Source: Lachnospiraceae bacterium (GTDB lineage: Bacteria > Bacillota > Clostridia > Lachnospirales > Lachnospiraceae). From it: a stretch of DNA of 16,291 nucleotides. The notes under the pieces are model-generated. The model did no database searches. It saw only the letters and a program-made list of their open reading frames with translations, and was not told where the DNA came from. Shown here one piece after another: positions 13,182 to 16,291 of this stretch; the stretch's first letter is position 1, and each line of letters begins with the position of its first letter. The translations under genes and the position numbers were made by a program. The stretch spans positions 1-16,291 of the forward strand of contig SFNX01000035.1 of the NCBI GenBank assembly GCA_004552595.1, in the 5' to 3' direction.

Positions 13182-14003
13182 ATGGACGTTTCTCTTAAAG
13201 CAAAATACGAAAAACTAATTGAATATATTGCATCTTTTTCAAGTGCTGCCGTTGCGTTTTCAAGCGGAGTTGATTCGACATTTTTGCTATATGCTGCAAA
13301 GGAAGCGTTAGGTAATAATGTGATTGCGGTTACTGCTACTTCCTGCTCATTTCCTGAAAGAGAATTAAATGAGGCGAAGGATTATTGCAGACAATCTCAA
13401 ATTGAACACTTCATCGTTCAATCAGAAGAGCTTAATATAGAAGGCTTTGCTAAAAATCCGAAAAACCGCTGCTACCTGTGCAAACGCGAGTTATTTGAAA
13501 AAATACGTTCTATTGCAGGAGAACATGGTATTACCGAGATTTTAGAAGGTTCAAATCTTGATGACAACGGTGATTACAGACCGGGACTTATTGCAGTTAA
13601 GGAGCTTGATATCAAAAGCCCGTTAAGAGAGATTGGCTTTACAAAGGCAGAGATCAGGGAGCTTTCTAAGGAATTTAATCTTCCGACATGGGAAAAGCAG
13701 TCATTTGCCTGCCTTGCAAGCCGCTTCCCATATGGTGATTTAATAACTGAGGAAAAACTAAAAAGAGTTGATAAGTCAGAACAGCTTCTTATTGATCTTG
13801 GGTTTAATCAATTAAGGGTCAGAATTCATAACGATGTCGCACGTATTGAACTTGACCCAAAACAATTCGACAGATTCATGGATGAATCTGTCAGAACATT
13901 AGTATATAAAAAATTCAAGGAATTCGGTTTCTCTTATGTCGCACTTGATATAATAGGCTACCGCACCGGAAGTATGAATGAAACACTTGACTTAGATAAA
14001 TAA
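13182..14003 (+). CDS. larE: ATP-dependent pyridinium-3,5-biscarboxylate mononucleotide sulfurtransferase LarE
   Basis: A 273-residue PP-loop enzyme that adds sulfur to the pyridinium precursor of the nickel-pincer cofactor of lactate racemase and relatives. The PP-loop 'SSGVDSTFLLYAA' (27-39) activates the substrate with ATP. Further signatures are 'LEGSNLDDNGDYRPG' (121-135) and 'FACLASRFPYG' (175-185). Three cysteines, C97 and C100 in 'RCYLCKREL' plus C177, fit LarE types reported to hold an iron-sulfur cluster that relays sulfide, as opposed to types that sacrifice one cysteine; the choice is inferred. No larA, larB or larC is present, so it works with genes elsewhere or in another PP-loop role. 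It is the only plus-strand gene, and its stop abuts the arsR stop. Confidence 0.93.
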   Translation: MDVSLKAKYEKLIEYIASFSSAAVAFSSGVDSTFLLYAAKEALGNNVIAVTATSCSFPERELNEAKDYCRQSQIEHFIVQSEELNIEGFAKNPKNRCYLCKRELFEKIRSIAGEHGITEILEGSNLDDNGDYRPGLIAVKELDIKSPLREIGFTKAEIRELSKEFNLPTWEKQSFACLASRFPYGDLITEEKLKRVDKSEQLLIDLGFNQLRVRIHNDVARIELDPKQFDRFMDESVRTLVYKKFKEFGFSYVALDIIGYRTGSMNETLDLDK

Positions 14004-14297
14004 TTACAATTTCTTATATTCCTTACCACAACAGGTAATAGAAGTAATATACTCATTATACTCCTTAAATTTGTTGCAGTTTATAGAATAGTGCTGCCAC
14101 TTTCCATCTTTTCTTGAGATTACAAGACCACAATCTGATAAAACCTTCATATGATGAGACAGCGTAGGCTGTGTTACCTGTAATTCATCTAAAAGATTAC
14201 ATCCGCACTTTTCTCCCTGTATAAGCATTTCAATTATTCGAAGTCTGTTTATATCTGACATTGCCTTACAAATTGCAGCAATTTCTTCTCTAGTCAT
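14004..14297 (-). CDS. ArsR/SmtB-family metal(loid)-responsive repressor
   Basis: A 97-residue winged-helix dimeric repressor. The DNA-recognition helix is 'TQPTLSHHMKVLSDCGLV' (43-60), followed by the wing 'SRKDGKWQHYSI' (61-72). The 'EKCGCNLLDEL' stretch (C31, C33) on the helix before it matches the arsenite-binding CxC of ArsR; C74, C89 and C90 are further thiols. Ligand binding would release DNA and switch on the operon. It overlaps the end of ptsI by 8 bases, with AAGGAGG inside the ptsI end, so it is the last gene of the permease-microprotein-ptsI set, while arsR genes usually come first. It therefore probably controls a promoter upstream of the permease, outside the window. Arsenite is the likely signal; other soft metals or redox signals are possible. 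Confidence 0.9.
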   Translation of the reverse strand: MTREEIAAICKAMSDINRLRIIEMLIQGEKCGCNLLDELQVTQPTLSHHMKVLSDCGLVISRKDGKWQHYSINCNKFKEYNEYITSITCCGKEYKKL

Positions 14298-15942
14298 AGG
14301 TCCTCCTTATATCGACTAAATCAACTTTTCTCACAACTTCTCTAACCTTTAATACGAATGAAGGTGCAACGGACAGTTCATCGATACCCATTTTAAGGAA
14401 TGTTTCTGTGAATCTTGTATCTGCTGCAAGTTCACCGCATATTCCAATTATGATTCCATTTTTGTGAGCATTTTCCGCAGACATTTTAATAAGTCTTAAT
14501 ATAGCTTCATATTGTGTATCAATGAATTTTTCAACATTGGGATTTTGTCTGTCACAGGCTAGCGTATACTGTATAAGATCATTTGTTCCAACACTGAAAA
14601 AATCCACATAACGTGCAAGCCTGTCGCTTAGTATAGCAGCTGCAGGAGTTTCTATCATAATTCCAATTTCAACATTATCTGAATACTTAATTCCTTCGTT
14701 TTTAAGTTCATTTTTAACTTCATCACAGATTTCAAGAGCCTTAATAACTTCTCCTTCACTTGAAATCATAGGAAACATTATTCCTAGTTTTCCAAAGACA
14801 GAAGCTCTGTAAAGTGCTCTAAGCTGTGTTTTAAAAATCTCCCGGTGTGTAAGGCAGAATCTGATTGCTCTTAATCCAAGTGCCGGATTTTCCTCTTCAT
14901 TAAGTCCGATATAATCTGCCTGTTTATCTGAACCAATGTCAAGAGTTCGAATAATTACCTTCTTTCCTGACATACTTTCAAGAACTTTTCTGTATACTAC
15001 AAGCTGCTGTTCTTCTGTAGGGAAATCCGAATTTTCCAGATAGAGAAATTCGGTTCTGAAAAGGCCTATACCACCGGCATCATTTTCAAGTACCGCATTT
15101 ATATTATCAATTCCGTCAATATTGGCATAAATATTTATTTTTGTACCATCAATGGTAACATTTTCTCTTCCGGACATATTTTTCAAGTGCTTTCTATTAT
15201 CTTCATCCTTTTTTTGTTTTAATACATAATTCTCTATTGTTTGTTCATTAGGATCAAGATAAAACTCACCTGTGTAACCATCAACAATCGCAGTCTGACC
15301 ATCTCTTAATTCATTAATCAAACAATTACCGATACCTATAATTGTCGGAATATTCATATTCTTTGCAAGAATTGCAGTATGTGAATTAATTGAGCCATGA
15401 GCTGTTACAATTGCAACTACATTATCCTTTTCAAGAGAAACCGTTTCACTTGGTGTTAAGTCGTCTGCGCATATTATCACTTTATCATCAAAATGTTTTT
15501 TCTCTGTATTTATACCGATAAGATTTGCAATAATCCTGTTGGAAATATCTTTAATATCTACACTTCTAACCTGCAAATTTACATCATCCGTTTCTAAGAA
15601 CGTCTCAGAAAAATAATCAGAAGCTTCGGTTACTGCATATTCAGCATTAACATTCTTCGTATTGATGATATTATAGATAAATTCATTATATTTTGAATCA
15701 TTAAGCATCATCATATGAACTTCAAAAATCTGTGCGTTTACTTCACCCACTTCTTTTGATGCTTTTTCATATAGTTCTTTAAGCTGCTCTATTGCAATAT
15801 TTTTTGCATTTTCAAAGCGCTTAATTTCTGCGTCTGTATCCTCACAACAAACCTTTTCTACAGATAAATCTTCTCTTTTGAAAACTGCAATTCTACCAAT
15901 TGCAATCGCACCGTAAACTCCTTTTCCGATATATTTTTGCAT
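14290..15942 (-). CDS. ptsI: Phosphoenolpyruvate-protein phosphotransferase (PTS enzyme I)
   Basis: A 550-residue cytoplasmic enzyme that takes phosphate from PEP and passes it to HPr. The phospho-histidine lies in 'GSINSHTAILAKN' (H188). PEP-site arginines are in 'GIGLFRTEFLYL' (R296) and 'RTLDIGSDK' (R332), then 'NPALGLRAIR' (352-361), 'GIMIETPAAA' (427-436), 'DFFSVGTNDLIQYTL' (447-461) and the active-site cysteine in 'GICGELAAD' (C502). Numbering tracks E. coli EI closely, so it looks intact. The frame extends upstream to an ATG at 15969, but I chose the ATG at 15940-15942: 'MQKYIGKGVYGAIAIGR' fits the family and AGGAG lies 7 bases before it. It sits between a cysteine-rich microprotein gene and arsR, an unusual place for ptsI; no ptsH or sugar EII gene is nearby. 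Confidence 0.93.
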   Translation of the reverse strand: MQKYIGKGVYGAIAIGRIAVFKREDLSVEKVCCEDTDAEIKRFENAKNIAIEQLKELYEKASKEVGEVNAQIFEVHMMMLNDSKYNEFIYNIINTKNVNAEYAVTEASDYFSETFLETDDVNLQVRSVDIKDISNRIIANLIGINTEKKHFDDKVIICADDLTPSETVSLEKDNVVAIVTAHGSINSHTAILAKNMNIPTIIGIGNCLINELRDGQTAIVDGYTGEFYLDPNEQTIENYVLKQKKDEDNRKHLKNMSGRENVTIDGTKINIYANIDGIDNINAVLENDAGGIGLFRTEFLYLENSDFPTEEQQLVVYRKVLESMSGKKVIIRTLDIGSDKQADYIGLNEEENPALGLRAIRFCLTHREIFKTQLRALYRASVFGKLGIMFPMISSEGEVIKALEICDEVKNELKNEGIKYSDNVEIGIMIETPAAAILSDRLARYVDFFSVGTNDLIQYTLACDRQNPNVEKFIDTQYEAILRLIKMSAENAHKNGIIIGICGELAADTRFTETFLKMGIDELSVAPSFVLKVREVVRKVDLVDIRRTYD

Positions 15943-15979
15943 GGCCGGTCTCCTAATTCTTTTCACCATCCCTTACCTG

Positions 15980-16063
15980 CTAACAGCCATTTCCTCCACA
16001 GGTACAACTGCATCCTCCCTTTGTTTCTTCTTCAATTCTTTTACCAAATCCAAATAATCCCAT
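15980..16063 (-). CDS. 27-residue cysteine-rich microprotein, thioredoxin-leader-like
   Basis: A short frame of 27 codons plus TAG. It begins MGLFGFGKR, continues with an acidic EEE stretch and ends in the cluster CSCTCGGNGC (C18, C20, C22, C27). AAGGAG lies 9 bases before its ATG, and it sits in the 191-base gap between the permease and ptsI genes. From memory, the MGLFGFGK start followed by charged residues and a Cys-Gly cluster resembles the leader of small thioredoxin-like proteins (TM0996 type) encoded beside ArsP/YraQ permeases; here the thioredoxin fold with its CxxC is missing. It may be a functional thiol or metalloid-binding peptide, or the remnant of a truncated gene. No continuation of the thioredoxin domain is found in other frames before ptsI. 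Confidence 0.65.
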   Translation of the reverse strand: MGLFGFGKRIEEETKGGCSCTCGGNGC

Positions 16064-16133
16064 AAACTCAGTCTCCTTTTCTTAAAATCTTTAATTAAAC
16101 ATATATAGTACAATTCCCATTTTCATTCACACC

Positions 16134-16291
16134 CTAAACAAGTAGATACTGCAGGGCATTAAAGAAATATCCAACAATGATGATTCCAACGGTACAAATC
16201 GCTATAAAGATACCAAGCAGTTTTGGCTTAATGGCTTTCTTTAACATAACCATTGATGGTAAGCTAAGTGTAGTAACACCCATCATGAAAG
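16134..16291 (-). CDS. C-terminal end of an ArsP/YraQ (DUF318)-type permease (cut by window edge)
   Basis: The last 52 codons of a gene entering from the right edge, ending with TAG at 16134-16136. The visible sequence contains 'GVTTLSLPSMVMLKKAIKPK' followed by a final hydrophobic helix 'GIFIAICTVGIIIVGYFF' and a short tail. This matches the end of YraQ/ArsP permeases, whose characterised members export trivalent organoarsenicals; family assignment rests on a short stretch. With arsR downstream, a metalloid or thiol-related efflux role is plausible. It lies 70 bases before the microprotein gene, and the gap holds no recognisable terminator, consistent with one operon. Confidence 0.75.
   Translation of the reverse strand, partial: FMMGVTTLSLPSMVMLKKAIKPKLLGIFIAICTVGIIIVGYFFNALQYLLV

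Noticed and set aside
15943..15969. An upstream in-frame ATG would add nine residues to PTS enzyme I.
   Set aside because: The extra MVKRIRRPA stretch is not typical of the family, while the ATG at 15940-15942 has AGGAG at proper spacing. It cannot be fully excluded.
16064..16133. An 11-codon frame starting ATGAAAATG between the permease and the microprotein.
   Set aside because: No ribosome binding site and too short to support; it looks like spacer sequence.
1..16291. CRISPR arrays, insertion sequences, phage or toxin-antitoxin genes, tRNA or rRNA genes.
   Set aside because: No regularly spaced repeats, transposase or integrase motifs, or tRNA-like cloverleaf were seen on either strand by reading.

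Overview
The window looks like a chromosomal segment of a low-GC anaerobic Firmicute, most likely a Lachnospiraceae-type gut or rumen clostridium. The grounds are AT-rich DNA (roughly 35-40% G+C by eye), strong AGGAGG-type ribosome binding sites with some TTG starts, ferredoxin-dependent 2-oxoacid chemistry, a rubredoxin fusion protein, and a GH26 mannanase paired with a cellobiose 2-epimerase-type enzyme. No rRNA, tRNA, insertion sequence, phage gene or CRISPR array was seen. Almost everything is on the minus strand; larE is the only convincing plus-strand gene. No gene-free stretch exceeds 300 bases; the longest are 405-594 and 12953-13181.

Region 1 (1-8543, minus strand) is an aryl-acid module. 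Reading with transcription, a clear promoter (8515-8543) drives iorA, iorB, a paaK-type arylacetate-CoA ligase and an amidohydrolase-2 family enzyme of unknown function. Two further units follow, each with its own promoter-operator: a second AMP-forming acyl-CoA ligase and a sodium:solute symporter that ends in a strong terminator. The ligase and symporter promoters share an 18-of-22 matching palindromic site just downstream of the -10 box, which suggests one unidentified regulator. IorAB interconverts arylpyruvates and arylacetyl-CoA with ferredoxin; PaaK joins arylacetates to CoA; the symporter may carry the acid. The sequence does not settle whether the cell makes aromatic amino acids from arylacetates or ferments them. 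Beyond a terminator and a promoter lies the start of a Cache-type chemoreceptor-like protein (1-404).

Region 2 (8551-12952, minus strand) runs tcdA, a six-helix membrane protein of unknown function (4-base overlap), an Hrb-like flavin reductase-rubredoxin fusion, a cellobiose/mannobiose 2-epimerase and a GH26 beta-mannanase without a signal peptide. The last two form a small cytoplasmic manno-oligosaccharide pair.

Region 3 (12953-16291). A divergent intergenic region with several palindromes and repeats separates tcdA from larE (plus strand). The stop codon of larE abuts the stop codon of an ArsR-family regulator on the minus strand. That regulator is the last gene of an unusual set: the end of an ArsP/YraQ-type permease, a 27-residue cysteine-rich microprotein, an intact PTS enzyme I and arsR, the last two overlapping by 8 bases. 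The microprotein resembles the leader of small thioredoxin-like proteins that accompany such permeases, but the thioredoxin domain is absent.

Most worth following up are the shared operator, the combination of aryl-acid genes with its uncharacterised amidohydrolase, and the permease-microprotein-ptsI-arsR arrangement.
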